Origin: Thinopyrum elongatum
Taxonomy: Eukaryota > Streptophyta > Magnoliopsida > Poales > Poaceae
Assembly: GCA_011799875.1 (NCBI GenBank)
Contig: CM022299.1
Span: forward strand, 351,956,526-352,020,525
DNA: 64,000 nt
Direction: 5' to 3'
Both the position numbers and the translations under genes were made by a program. Below, in pieces: positions 55,493-64,000 of the stretch (positions are counted from its first letter, which is position 1; each line of letters begins with the position of its first letter). A model generated the notes under the pieces. That model was not told where the DNA came from and searched no databases. It saw only the letters and a list, made by a program, of their open reading frames with translations.

Positions 55493-55913
55493 AGACCCTA
55501 CTCCTGCCTTTGGGTGTATTGGTGGTGTTGAGCACAAGTACAATGAGCGCTCTCCCTCGGAAAGAGGTGGGAAGAGAGCAGCTACACGAATACCTATGCA
55601 TGAGCGTTGCAAAGATTCGAACCCCTTCTAATGTTGCCCTGGCCCTCCTTTTATAGCTCAAGGGGTCACCATAGTGGCAAAAAGGTCATTATAGGGGTGA
55701 TTAGACTGATACGGGGCTATCATACCTAACTCTGCTGGTTAGGACAAAAATGCATTAAATGCGCTGCTCGGTGTCATATGGAGGTTGAAGCCTGGCAAGG
55801 CTGCTGTGCCACTTAACCAACTACCTCCTATTAGCATGACACGCCACCAGGACGGGTGTCATTAAAGGTGAATTACCCTTCCAGCAAGCTGACACGCATG
55901 GGTTACGTACACC
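55493..55913 (-). mobile_element. Ty3/gypsy (Tat-type) LTR fragment, right piece
   Basis: Continues the minus-strand LTR of 5905-6045. Its complement matches 61395-61790 (GCATTTAATGCA, TTTTTGTCCTAAC, AGAGTTAGGTATGATA, TATAAAAGGAGG). It lacks about 390 bases at the LTR start and is cut where the next LTR begins at 55914. Confidence 0.7.
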
Positions 55914-56788
55914 TGTCGTGGTTCTGGGACCGGGGGTACCCAGGCCCATCTACCTGCGGCCTAAGACGAGGCGTCGTCAAAGGCCCGGTGCGGCCTAGCG
56001 CCAAGACTTCGTGAGCAAGACCCTCGTGAGGTCCCCGCCTCGCGAGGTGAACTACATCAAGGCCTCCCAAGGAGCAGCCTCCCGAGACTGCCTCCTGAGG
56101 GGCGGAGACTTCTAGGCTCGCCGCCCAGTCTCACGAGGCGTGTGGTGACGTGATCCATGACGAGCGGAGCCATGAGGGCGCCAGTGGCCATAGGCAAGGA
56201 CACTTTCCTCTTTGGTGCTAAGGAGGCAAGGACGTATGCGGATTCCCAAGGAATCCTCCAAAGGTTGCCATTCTGGTGCAACGAGACCAAGACCACGGGC
56301 TCGCCAGGACGGAGGTCATCACCGAGCCCACAAGCGCGTCACGACCAGAAGCTTTGCAGGCGAAGACCACCTTTAGTCAGGATAGGGTGTACTCCTATTC
56401 CCCTTCAATTTTGGCCGTTGTGGACTCCCTTCCCGCCTAGAGCATTTGGGGGAAGAAAACTAGGCCAGTATAAAGATAGGCTAGTCTCCACCATAGAGAG
56501 GGGATCCAACCGCTCGACTCTCGAGCCCTCCAGAGGCAGTTCATCCCTTGTACTAGTTCATACTCATCCTCCTCGCGAGGCAATCCACCACAAAGCAGGA
56601 GTAGGGTTTTACACCGCAAGGTGGCTCGAACCTGGGTAAATCATCGTGTCCATCTCTTTTCCCTCTCGCTCGAGCACGCCGGAGCAAAGTCATGAGGCGG
56701 TGAGCAGCAAGTCGTAGCTTAGCCAAGTTCTTCGTGCACACCCCAGAGTTCGAACCTTGTTTAGGTATGCGGAGCCCCGATTCCGACA
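55914..56788 (+). mobile_element. 5' LTR of the truncated Tat element
   Basis: 875 bases with ends TGTCGTGG...TTCCGACA (TGTCG/CGACA inverted), followed by the PBS. It shares GCAGGAGTAGGGTTTTAC and AACCTGGGTAAA with the LTRs at 5905 (minus) and 61001, but is otherwise a different subfamily. Confidence 0.75.
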
Positions 56789-56790
56789 TT

Positions 56791-56808
56791 TGGCGCACCA
56801 GGTAGGGG
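56791..56808 (+). other. Primer-binding site of the truncated Tat element
   Basis: TGGCGCACCAGGTAGGGG, three bases after the LTR. This PBS type (TGGCGCGCCAGGTAGGGG consensus by memory) is usual for grass Tat elements. Confidence 0.75.
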
Positions 56809-56865
56809 TGTGTCGAAGTTCTTCCTCTTTGTTCTGCCTCGCTCCATCTTCGCTTCACCACCCCC

Positions 56866-57882
56866 ATGGCCGACATCGTTCGCCCAAATGTTCGCCCCAC
56901 CGTTCTATTGAGCATCGCGGGTTGCCCGGCCTTCACTCCTAGCTTGCGCCGAGTGTAGTGGCCGGTGAGATTTAGGCCGGTGCTTCCCCCGCGCTACGAC
57001 GACGTGACTGACCCCAAAGAGTTCCTACAGCTGTACGCCCAGGGCATCCTGGCGGCAAGCGGCGACGATGAGGCCATGGATAACTGGTTCCCTCTGGCCC
57101 TCACGGGAGTCCCGCGCTCTTGGCTCCTCAGCCTCACGAAGGCCTCGGTCTCCTCTTGGGAAGAGCTCCGCGGTCGGTTCGTCGCGCATTTCGCGATTCT
57201 GGGGCCCCACGCGGTCGCGTGCATCCTCGGTGGATCCCAGGCACCTGCATCTGGTCACCATGCCAAGCAGCTCTTCTGCCAGGCGAACGCCGCGTGGCCG
57301 CATCCTGAGGCTTCACGGAGCCGCGCGCAGCTCGAGGTCGTCATCACCTTCGACTCCAGGGATCACCCCAAGTCTGCAACCACCGCCGGCGCGCTCGCCA
57401 TGTTGTGCACGCCGACCATCAGCAACATTTCAGTCACCAAGACCCTTATCGATGGCGGCGCCGGCCTCAACGCCCTCTCTGTGGAGACCTTCAAAACGCT
57501 TCAAGTGCCTTATGACCAGCTCATGCCCACCAGGCCATTCTCTGGGGTAACCGACGACTCCACCACTCCCCTGGGATAGGTGCGCCTCCCTGTCACCTTT
57601 GGCACCTGTAGCAACTACCGCACCGAGTTGATCGACTTCGACGTGCCCCGCATCGGCCTCCCTTACAATGCCATCTTGGGATATCCTATGCTTGCTAGGT
57701 TCATGGCGGTGACCCATTCGGGCTACAACATCATCAAAATGCCAGGCAGCGGCGGCGTCGTCACCATAGCTGGAGACAAGGAGGATGCAGTTCGAGCCCT
57801 CAAGCTCGCCTACAGGGCCGCAGCGGCCTCGCGCCTTGGCGCTGAGGGCACCCCGGAGGCTGCTCCCGCGAGAAAGAAGTAG
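56866..57882 (+). pseudogene. gag-protease of the truncated Tat element
   Basis: The ATG 56866 starts a short frame (MADIVRPNVRPTVLLSIAG) that stops at 56957. Gag motifs continue from 56965 (YDDVTDPKEFLQLYAQGILA; DNWFPLALTGVPRSWLLSL; WEELRGRFVAHFA). The second half of gag and its zinc knuckle are missing: the sequence jumps near 57220-57340 to protease (TFDSRDHPKSA; ISVTKTLIDGGAGLNALS; then LPYNAILGYPMLARFMAV). DGGAG is the aspartic protease active site in this lineage. TAG 57577-57579 interrupts it. Confidence 0.7.
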
Positions 57883-58992
57883 CTATTCTCCCAGGACCAT
57901 GACGAGACAAAGAAGGTGTCGATTGACGGTGGTGGCTCGGGCCCCACCTTCACCATCGGCGCCGGCCTCCCCCCGTAGCAGGAGGAGGCGCTCGTCGCCT
58001 TCCTCCGGGCGAACAAGGACGTGTTCGCCTGGAAGGCATCTGATTTGGTCGGCGTCCCGAGGGAAGTAATCGAACACAACCTGGCGGTGTGCCCCAACGC
58101 TTGTCCGGTCAAGTAGAAGGCACGACATCAAGCACCGGAGAAACATGCGTTCATTGTCCAAGAAGTGCACAAGCTACATGAAGCGGGGATCATTCGAGAG
58201 GTGCGCCATCCGGAGTGGCTTGCCAACCCAGTTGTCGTTCCCAAGAAGGGCGGAAAGGAGCGCATGTGCGTCGACTTCACGAGCCTCAACAAGGCTTGCC
58301 CTCAGGATCCATTCCCGCTTCCACGCATCGACCAGATCATGGACTGGACCACGGAGTGTGATCTATTGTGCTTCCTGGATGCCTTCTCGGGCTACCACCA
58401 GATCAAGATGGCAATGGAGGATGTCGAGAAGACGGCCTTCATTTCTCCGTGCGGCATGTACTGCTACACATGCATGCCCTTCGGGCTGAGGAGCGTCAGT
58501 GCCACCTTCCAGCGGCTAATGCACATCGCGCTGGGGTCGCAGCTGGGGAGAAATGCGGAGGCCTACATCAATGACATCGTGGTCAAGTCACGCATGGCTA
58601 GAACTCTGGTCGAAGACTTGGAGGAAACATTCGCTAACCTGCGCAGGGTGAGTTTGAGGCTTAACCCTGAGAAGTGTGTTTTCGGGGTCCCCTCCGGCAA
58701 GCTACTCGTCTTTCTTGTCTCCCACCGAGGGATTGAGGCCAACCCCGAGAAGATCAAGGCCATTGAAAGGATGCGCCCACCTCAGACCCTCAAGGAGATG
58801 CAGAAGCTGGCGGGATGTGTGACTTCCCTGAGGCGCTTCATCTCCAAGCTTGGCGAACGCGCCCTGCCATTCTTCAAGCTGATGAAGAGAAAGGGTTCCT
58901 TTGAGTGGACCTCGGAAGTGGATGCAACCTTTGAAGACCTCAAGAGGTACGTCACGAGCCCGCCCATCATGGCGGCGCCCCGCTTCCGCTAG
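57883..58992 (+). pseudogene. Reverse transcriptase of the truncated Tat element, YIND active site
   Basis: LVAFLRANKDVFAWKASDL, then (58165-58992) GIIREVRHPEWLANPVVVPK, CVDFTSLNKACPQDPFPLPR, FLDAFSGYHQIKM, CMPFGLRSVSATFQRLM and AYINDIVVKS. The catalytic pair, normally DD, reads ND: codon 58570-58572 is AAT. The thumb follows (NPEKCVFGVPSGKLL; KLAGCVTSLRRFISKLGERA). In-frame TAGs at about 57976, 58114 and 58990. Non-functional. Confidence 0.8.
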
Positions 58993-60256
58993 CCCTTGGT
59001 GCTCTACTTGGTAGCCATCCCACATTCGGCCAGCGCGATGCTCGTAGCAGTCCAGGAGGAGCGCGTTAGCACCCAAGGAAGGCCCAACGGCCCACGCGAG
59101 GCTGTGGGGCCCCTCGAGTCCTCGATGCCGCAGGACGGCGCTCCCGCCCCCCCCCCCCCCCGCCCCTTCGACGCCTGGCGAGGCGCCGAAGCCCCTCGCG
59201 CCCCGCAAGAGGCAAGCCGCCGCCGCCGCCCCACGCCTCGTCGAGCATCCTGTATACTTCATGAGCACAGTGCTGCGGGACGTGCGCGTGCATTACCCTA
59301 TGCAGCAGAAGCTTCTTCTCGCGCTCCTAGTTGCCTCTAGGAAGCTGCGCCATTACTTCCAAGGCCACCCTATCAAGGCTGTCTCCGCATACCCCCTGGA
59401 GAAGGTGCTGCACAACCCCAACGCCGCTGGCCGAGTCGCCGAGTGGAACATCGAGCTGCAAGCCTTCCGGTTGGAGTTCTGTACAACCAGGGTCGTCAAG
59501 GGGGCGGCGCTTGCCGAGTTCATGGCGGAATGGACAGATACCCATGACGGGGAGCTGCACGAGGACCGGTCCCTCTCGCGTGGAGACGAGGCACCCAACG
59601 GTTGGGTCATGCACTTCGACGGTGCCTTCTCATGGCAGGGCGCAGGAGCTGGGGTCGTGCTCGTCTCCCCAACCAAATACAAGCTCTACTACGCGGTCCA
59701 ACTTTGCTTCTAGCTTGGCGAGAAGGTCTCCAACGACATTGCGGAGTACGAGGGCCTAATCGCCGGGCTCAAGGTCGCGGCCACTTTGGGGGTCAGGCGC
59801 CTCACCATCTAAGGCGACTCAAAGCTCCTCGTCAACTTCTCCAAGAAAGAGTACAAGCCGAAGGACAAGCATATGGCGACATACCTTGACGAGCTATGTA
59901 AAATTGAAAAGCGCTTCCTGGCCTTGGAGTTGCAGCACGTCCCGCGTGGCACGAACAAGGAAGCTGACGACATCGCCAAGCGAGCATCCCGCTGCGAGCC
60001 TCAAAACCCTGGCGTCTTTGAAGAGAGGCTCTTCAAGCCATCATGTGCACCCCCGATGGTTGGCCCGACGCTGCTCCTGGAGGAGCTACCGCTGGCACCG
60101 GCCACGGGCGCCCCGGCCTGTGGCCAGACCTCGGGGACCCGCCTGCTTCTAGCATTGGAGCCCCGGGCATACAGCTGGGTTGAGGAGCTCAAGGCCTACC
60201 TGCTCCGTGGCACCCTTCCAGAAAAGGATGCGGAAGCGGAGTGCGTGGCTCGATAG
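58993..60256 (+). pseudogene. Degenerate RNase H plus Tat-type second RNase H
   Basis: First domain remnants: VLYLVAIPHSASAMLVAV and, after a frameshift region with a 15-C run (59147-59161), YPMQQKLLLALLVASRKLRH and AEWNIELQAFRLEF. The second (archaeal-like) RNase H follows: MHFDGAFSWQGAGAGVVLVS (Asp), NDIAEYEGLIAGLKVAA (Glu), GDSKLLVNFSKKEY (Asp), GTNKEADDIAKRAS (Asp). Stops: TAG 59711-59713 and TAA near 59811, with the ORF end at 60254-60256. A duplicated RNase H is a known trait of plant Tat elements. Confidence 0.75.
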
Positions 60257-60953
60257 GCCACTGCTTACTGCTTATGGGAGAGCGAGCTGTACCACAGGCG
60301 CCCCAATGACATCTCGCTGCGGTGCATATCAAAGGAGCAGGGGCGCGAGGTATTGGCCGACATCCATGGTGGGGACTACGGGCACCACTCCTCGCCACAC
60401 ACCCTCGTGGCCAAGGTATTCCGCAGTGGGTTCTACTAGCCTACGTCACTCCACGACGCCACTGAGCTGGTCCGGTCCTGCGAGGCCTGCCAGTTCCATG
60501 CCAAGCAGATTCATCTGCCGGCGTAGGGGCTCCAGACAATTCTACTCTCATGGCCCTTCGCGGTCTGGGGGCTGGACATACTGGGCCCATTTCCTCGGGC
60601 GGCCGGCGGCTACCGCTACCTCTACGTTGACATTGACAAATTCACCAAGTGGGCGGAGGTGGAGCCTGTGCGCACCATCCCTGCAGGCTCGGCCGTCAAG
60701 TTCATCAATGGCCTCGTGAGCCGATTCGGTGTTCCCAACCGCATCATCACCGACAACGGCTCCTAGTTCACAAGCAATCTCTTCAGGTCATATTGTGCTA
60801 ACCTTGGAACGCAGATTTGCTACGCTTTGCTGGCGCACCCACGGAGCAACGGCCAGGCTGAGCGCGCCAATGTGGAAGTTCTTAGGGGCCTCAACACTAG
60901 GAGCTTCAGGAAGAAGCTTGAGGCCTGCGGCATAGCCAACACACCTATCCGGT
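60257..60953 (+). pseudogene. Integrase of the truncated Tat element, C-terminus missing
   Basis: Zinc-binding domain (HGGDYGHHSSPHTLVAKVF; SCEACQFHAKQIH) and core: WPFAVWGLDILGPFPRA (D), RIITDNGS then a TAG where Gln is usual (D), and HPRSNGQAERANVEVLRGLN (E). All three catalytic residues are present. Homology ends about RKKLEACG (60929), so the core helices and C-terminal domain are deleted. Further stops near 60437 and 60525. Confidence 0.75.
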
Positions 60954-61000
60954 AAGAAACTCCTTGCTAATCGTATCTCTATACGACTCCTGTCAGTCGG

Positions 61001-61948
61001 TGTCGGTGCAACAAACATGTGTGTTTGTTGACCTGACTTATGCACCGGCGTACGACCGCACATACATCAAGTATCAATGCGTGACACAAGACAAGCCAGA
61101 GAAACCGCTCTTCGTGAGATCAAGGAGTGCATTAAGAAGAATAAGATGGCCAGAGAATCCTCAAGGAAGGCTTCCCTTGCCAGGCAGGCAAGCCTGGCAG
61201 GGTCGAGGCTACGCCTCCGACCAAGTACAAACCACCCAGACAAAGGTCCCGGGGGCGCGAAGACCACAAGACCGAGCCCGACAGGCTCTGTACCGGCAAG
61301 CCTCCACCAAGACACCACCGCTCCACCTCATCGTATGCCAGTCACTAATCAGTGCGTGTCGAGCTCCCAAGTGGCTTGGTGGATCCCGTCGGGTACGTGG
61401 CAACCTGCTGGAGAAGAGATTAACTTTATTGACACCCATCCTGATGGCGTGTCACACTAATAAGAGGCAGATGGATAAGCGGCGCGGCAGGCTTGCTGGG
61501 CTTCAACCTGAGCACGACACCTAGCAGTGCATTTAATGCACTTTTGTCCTAACTGCCAGAGTTAGGTATGATAACACTATTAGCTATCTAATCATGCAAA
61601 AATGACTGTTTTGCCACTATGGTCGCCCCTTAAACTATAAAAGGAGGCCCGAGGCAACCTAGCAAAGGGTTCGAATCTTTGATCCCTCAACACTTGTACA
61701 CGCGCAGTCGCTCTCCCCGAGGCACACTTGCCGGGCTTGAGCACATCGTGTCTTCATGCTCCTCCAGATTAATCCACCATAGCAGGAGTAGGGTTTTACG
61801 CTGTAAAGCGGCCCAAACCTGGGTAAAAGGGAGCTGTCCATCGTCTCATTGCCCTATTGTTTCTGCTCTTTGTGCAATGTGACCGTCCCCTTGCCGAACC
61901 ACAAAGGGGCATCCTTGCCCCATAGGTGATCGTGCTTCCCCCACGACA
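61001..61948 (+). mobile_element. 5' LTR of a second Tat-lineage element; left edge uncertain
   Basis: The right end ...CCCCCACGACA followed by a PBS is well supported. The left edge is proposed at TGTCGGTGCAAC (61001), since the partner ends would be TGTCG and CGACA. A TATAAAAGGAGG promoter motif lies at 61637-61648. The interior matches the minus-strand fragment 55493-55913. The 47 bases before 61001 are unassigned. Confidence 0.55.
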
Positions 61949-61952
61949 TCTT

Positions 61953-61970
61953 TGGCACGCTAGGTAGGGG
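61953..61970 (+). other. Primer-binding site of the second Tat element
   Basis: TGGCACGCTAGGTAGGGG, four bases after the LTR end. Confidence 0.7.
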
Positions 61971-62037
61971 AGGCATCGTTTGTGCGAATCTGAGACAGTG
62001 GCCAGCGCGTCGATCTTCATCACCTTCTACGTCATCA

Positions 62038-64000
62038 ATGGCTCCCAAGAAGAAAAGCGGCGCGGTGGCACATCCCTTCGCTTCAAAGGCTTCCTCGCCT
62101 ACAGCTGCAGGCGCCATGGACGCCGCAGCCACGGTGGGCGGGGCAGGCACGGCGGACATGCTCACGCCCCGCTCCCTCAACCTTCTAGCAAACATGCTCA
62201 CGCTGGTGTGGGTCTAGGTGACGCCCTGCTTCCACCTCCTCACCGCACCAGTGAGCACAACCAGCGCAGCATCGATGCTCGCTCTGGAGCAAGCCAAGAT
62301 CCTCTGGCCATGCCAACCATAGGGGCGACGTCAAGACATGCGCTTCGTCCCACGCAGGGCGAGCGCGATAAGACCCCGAGCGGAGCCGTCGATCCACCAC
62401 GACCGCGTCCGCATGGAAAGGGCCCAGCTGATAAAGAGCCTGGCCACCAAGAACAACCTCGACCATGCCAGACCACCCTTGTGATTGGCCCAAGGTGGTA
62501 GGAGCACAACGATGCTCCTTCTAGTTCGACCAGGAGTCGAGCGGCGTCACACTTTGCTTCCCACTCCATGCCAGGGATGGTGGCCGACGCAATAGCGAGA
62601 GCTCAGCTATTGCGAAGTTTCCCCCAGTAGCAGACAAGATGGATGAATGGAGAGCTACCATCTAAAGCCTCCTCGGGTTTGCTAAAGCCAACAAGTCGCA
62701 GCGTGCGGAGCCATCGCGACAACCGCAGACGACGCCGGCAGCCCCCGCTGGTGGCCAAGTTGAGAGGACTACACCCACGGTGCAGTCCCATCCGCGGCAG
62801 CCCACCCAAGGGGAACCACGGCGGGCTCAGCAAACCCGGGACGTCGATGAGTCTGACAAGACGTCAATGGCCTCGTCTGATCAACAACTCCAGCGGGATC
62901 AATGCCAAGTGTTGAGAGACAGGAAGAAGGAAGACGGCCGTGTCACCATTGAGTGGCGCCGCGAGGCACGCCGTCAATCAGACAGGTGTAATGGACCTGA
63001 TGTTGATGAACCCGCACCCAGTGTTGGTGGGTACTTGCCTTACGAGGTAGGGTGCCCTGCCTTCACTCGCGAGCTGCGGCAAGTCCGTTGGCCGTCCTCT
63101 CGCACCTTCAAACCTGACCTCCTGGAGAAGTATGACGAAAAATTGAACCCGACAGAGTTTTTGGGCATCTATACGATTGTCGTTCAGGCTGCCGGGGTAA
63201 GAGATGAGAAAATGCTCGCCAACTACTTCCCATTGGCCCTCAAGCCTAATGTGAGGTCTTGGCTCATGCACTTGCCGGAAGATTCTATTTCTTCATGGGC
63301 AGACCTGTGCAATGAGTTCGTTGGCACCTTTACTGGCGGCCATCAAGAACCAGGACAGCCCAGTGACCTGCAGGCCCTTCTACAGAAAGAAGGGGAGAGT
63401 TTGCATAAGTATTTGCAGAGATTCAGTCGGGTGCACCGCAACATTCCCAAGATACATTCGGCAGCTGTGATTGCCACATTCCATACGAATGTGCGTAATC
63501 GAAGGATGCGTGCCAAGATGAATGTTCGGTTACCCAAGACCGTCAATGAACTCTACACGTTGGCGGACAAGTGTGCTTGTGCTGAATAGGGGAGGAGACT
63601 TCCAGGAGAGGAGGTTGGTGTCTAATTCGATTCAGAAGACGACGACGCCTCCGCCACCCCTAGGAAGAGGAACAGGAAGCGCAACAAGAAGCGTAAAGGG
63701 AAAGCAGCGATGGCCGTTGAGAGCTCTGGTGATCTTAGCACCGACAAGAAAGCAAAGAATGAGGCACCCGACAAGGAAGCTGCTACTTGCGCTAATTGCC
63801 GAGCGGCAACGGCAGCTGAGAAAACTGGCAAATCCAACGGGCCATACTGCAAGATATATAGGACCAAGGGCCATGATCTCCAAGATTGCAAACAAGTAGA
63901 ATTGCTGATCGAGAAACAGAAGGCTGAATATGAAAGGCATGATAAGGAGAGAGGCCAGGATGGCGCTGGCAGGAAGGGCCGGGGTGGCCGCAATGGTCGT
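62038..64000 (+). pseudogene. gag of the second Tat element, cut by the right window edge
   Basis: The ATG 62038 starts MAPKKKSGAVAHPFASKASS, a typical basic/Ala-rich Tat gag start, and stops near 62215. After frameshifts a Gln/Arg-rich linker leads into the capsid domain in ORF 62780-63589: CPAFTRELRQVRWPSSRTF, LNPTEFLGIYTIVVQAAGV, NYFPLALKPNVRSWLMHLPE, ISSWADLCNEFVGTF, ESLHKYLQRFSRVHRNIP. It ends at TAG 63587-63589. Further on, a basic region and a knuckle-like CKIYRTKGHDLQDC (63848 onward) are readable. The family has His at the Tyr position (memory), so one zinc ligand is lost. The rest of the element lies beyond the window. Confidence 0.7.

Larger units (their letters stand above)
55914..60953 (+). 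mobile_element. Tat-lineage Ty3/gypsy retrotransposon, 3'-truncated
   Basis: 5' LTR, PBS, then gag-protease, RT, RNase H with a second RNase H domain, and an integrase cut shortly after its catalytic core. No 3' LTR of this subfamily is seen. At least ten in-frame stops, mostly TAG, are present. The dual RNase H arrangement and the PBS type point to the Tat lineage. Confidence 0.75.

Noticed and set aside
57134..57550. Alternative-frame ORFs over gag-protease of the Tat element
   Set aside because: Shadows in GC-rich coding remnants; only one frame shows retroelement motifs.
60941..60945. ACACC as right-hand target duplication of the truncated Tat element (left ACACC at 55909-55913)
   Set aside because: The bases before it do not form an LTR end and lie next to mid-integrase sequence. 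A 5-mer match is likely by chance.

Overview
The window looks like a piece of a large, repeat-rich grass chromosome, most likely Triticeae (wheat, barley, rye or Aegilops). The evidence is the type of nested LTR retrotransposons, Stowaway MITEs and CACTA transposons, the Sabrina-like LTR ends, and a grass-type F-box/FBD pseudogene. Family names are recalled from memory and were not searched. Almost everything from about 5.9 kb rightward is transposable element. I see no bacterial-style genes, tRNA or rRNA genes, or CRISPR.

Left genic edge (1-5904): a minus-strand promoter with a TATA box and the first 21 codons of an unidentified gene leave the window on the left, with a Stowaway MITE sitting just upstream of the TATA box. 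A decayed F-box/LRR/FBD pseudogene follows (1241-3688, minus). Next is a GA/GT-rich low-complexity tract built as a direct duplication with a 915-bp period, each unit beginning with a MITE.

Nested block (5905-55913): a minus-strand Ty3/gypsy LTR fragment was split by a Sirevirus-type Ty1/copia element (6046-55492; LTRs TGTTGG...CCTACA). The copia element was then inflated by four insertions. (1) A non-autonomous Ty3/gypsy element resembling Sabrina (6660-16235, minus) sits in its 5' LTR directly upstream of the TATA box. (2) A 4-kb solo LTR (23548-27604) lies after pol. (3) A non-coding Ty3/gypsy element with 3.8-kb LTRs (28109-39687) lies inside the envelope-like ORF. (4) A non-autonomous CACTA transposon (43321-53702) carries several broken genes and a 505-bp tandem array, and itself contains a solo LTR (44807-46376). 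The copia gag, protease, integrase, RT, RNase H and envelope-like genes are all recognisable but broken. The integrase has also lost its catalytic glutamate.

Right block (55914-64000): a 3'-truncated Tat-lineage Ty3/gypsy element (LTR, PBS, gag-protease, RT, dual RNase H, integrase) is followed by the LTR, PBS and gag of a second Tat-lineage element that runs off the right edge.

The points I rate most worth a second look are: a promoter / leader / intron arrangement in front of the copia envelope-like ORF; conserved exon-like acidic and Tyr-rich coding segments with GC-type splice donors inside the giant LTRs; an LTR-like segment in front of the only intact ORF of the Sabrina-like element; and palindromic W-box and TGACGTCA clusters in the giant LTRs.
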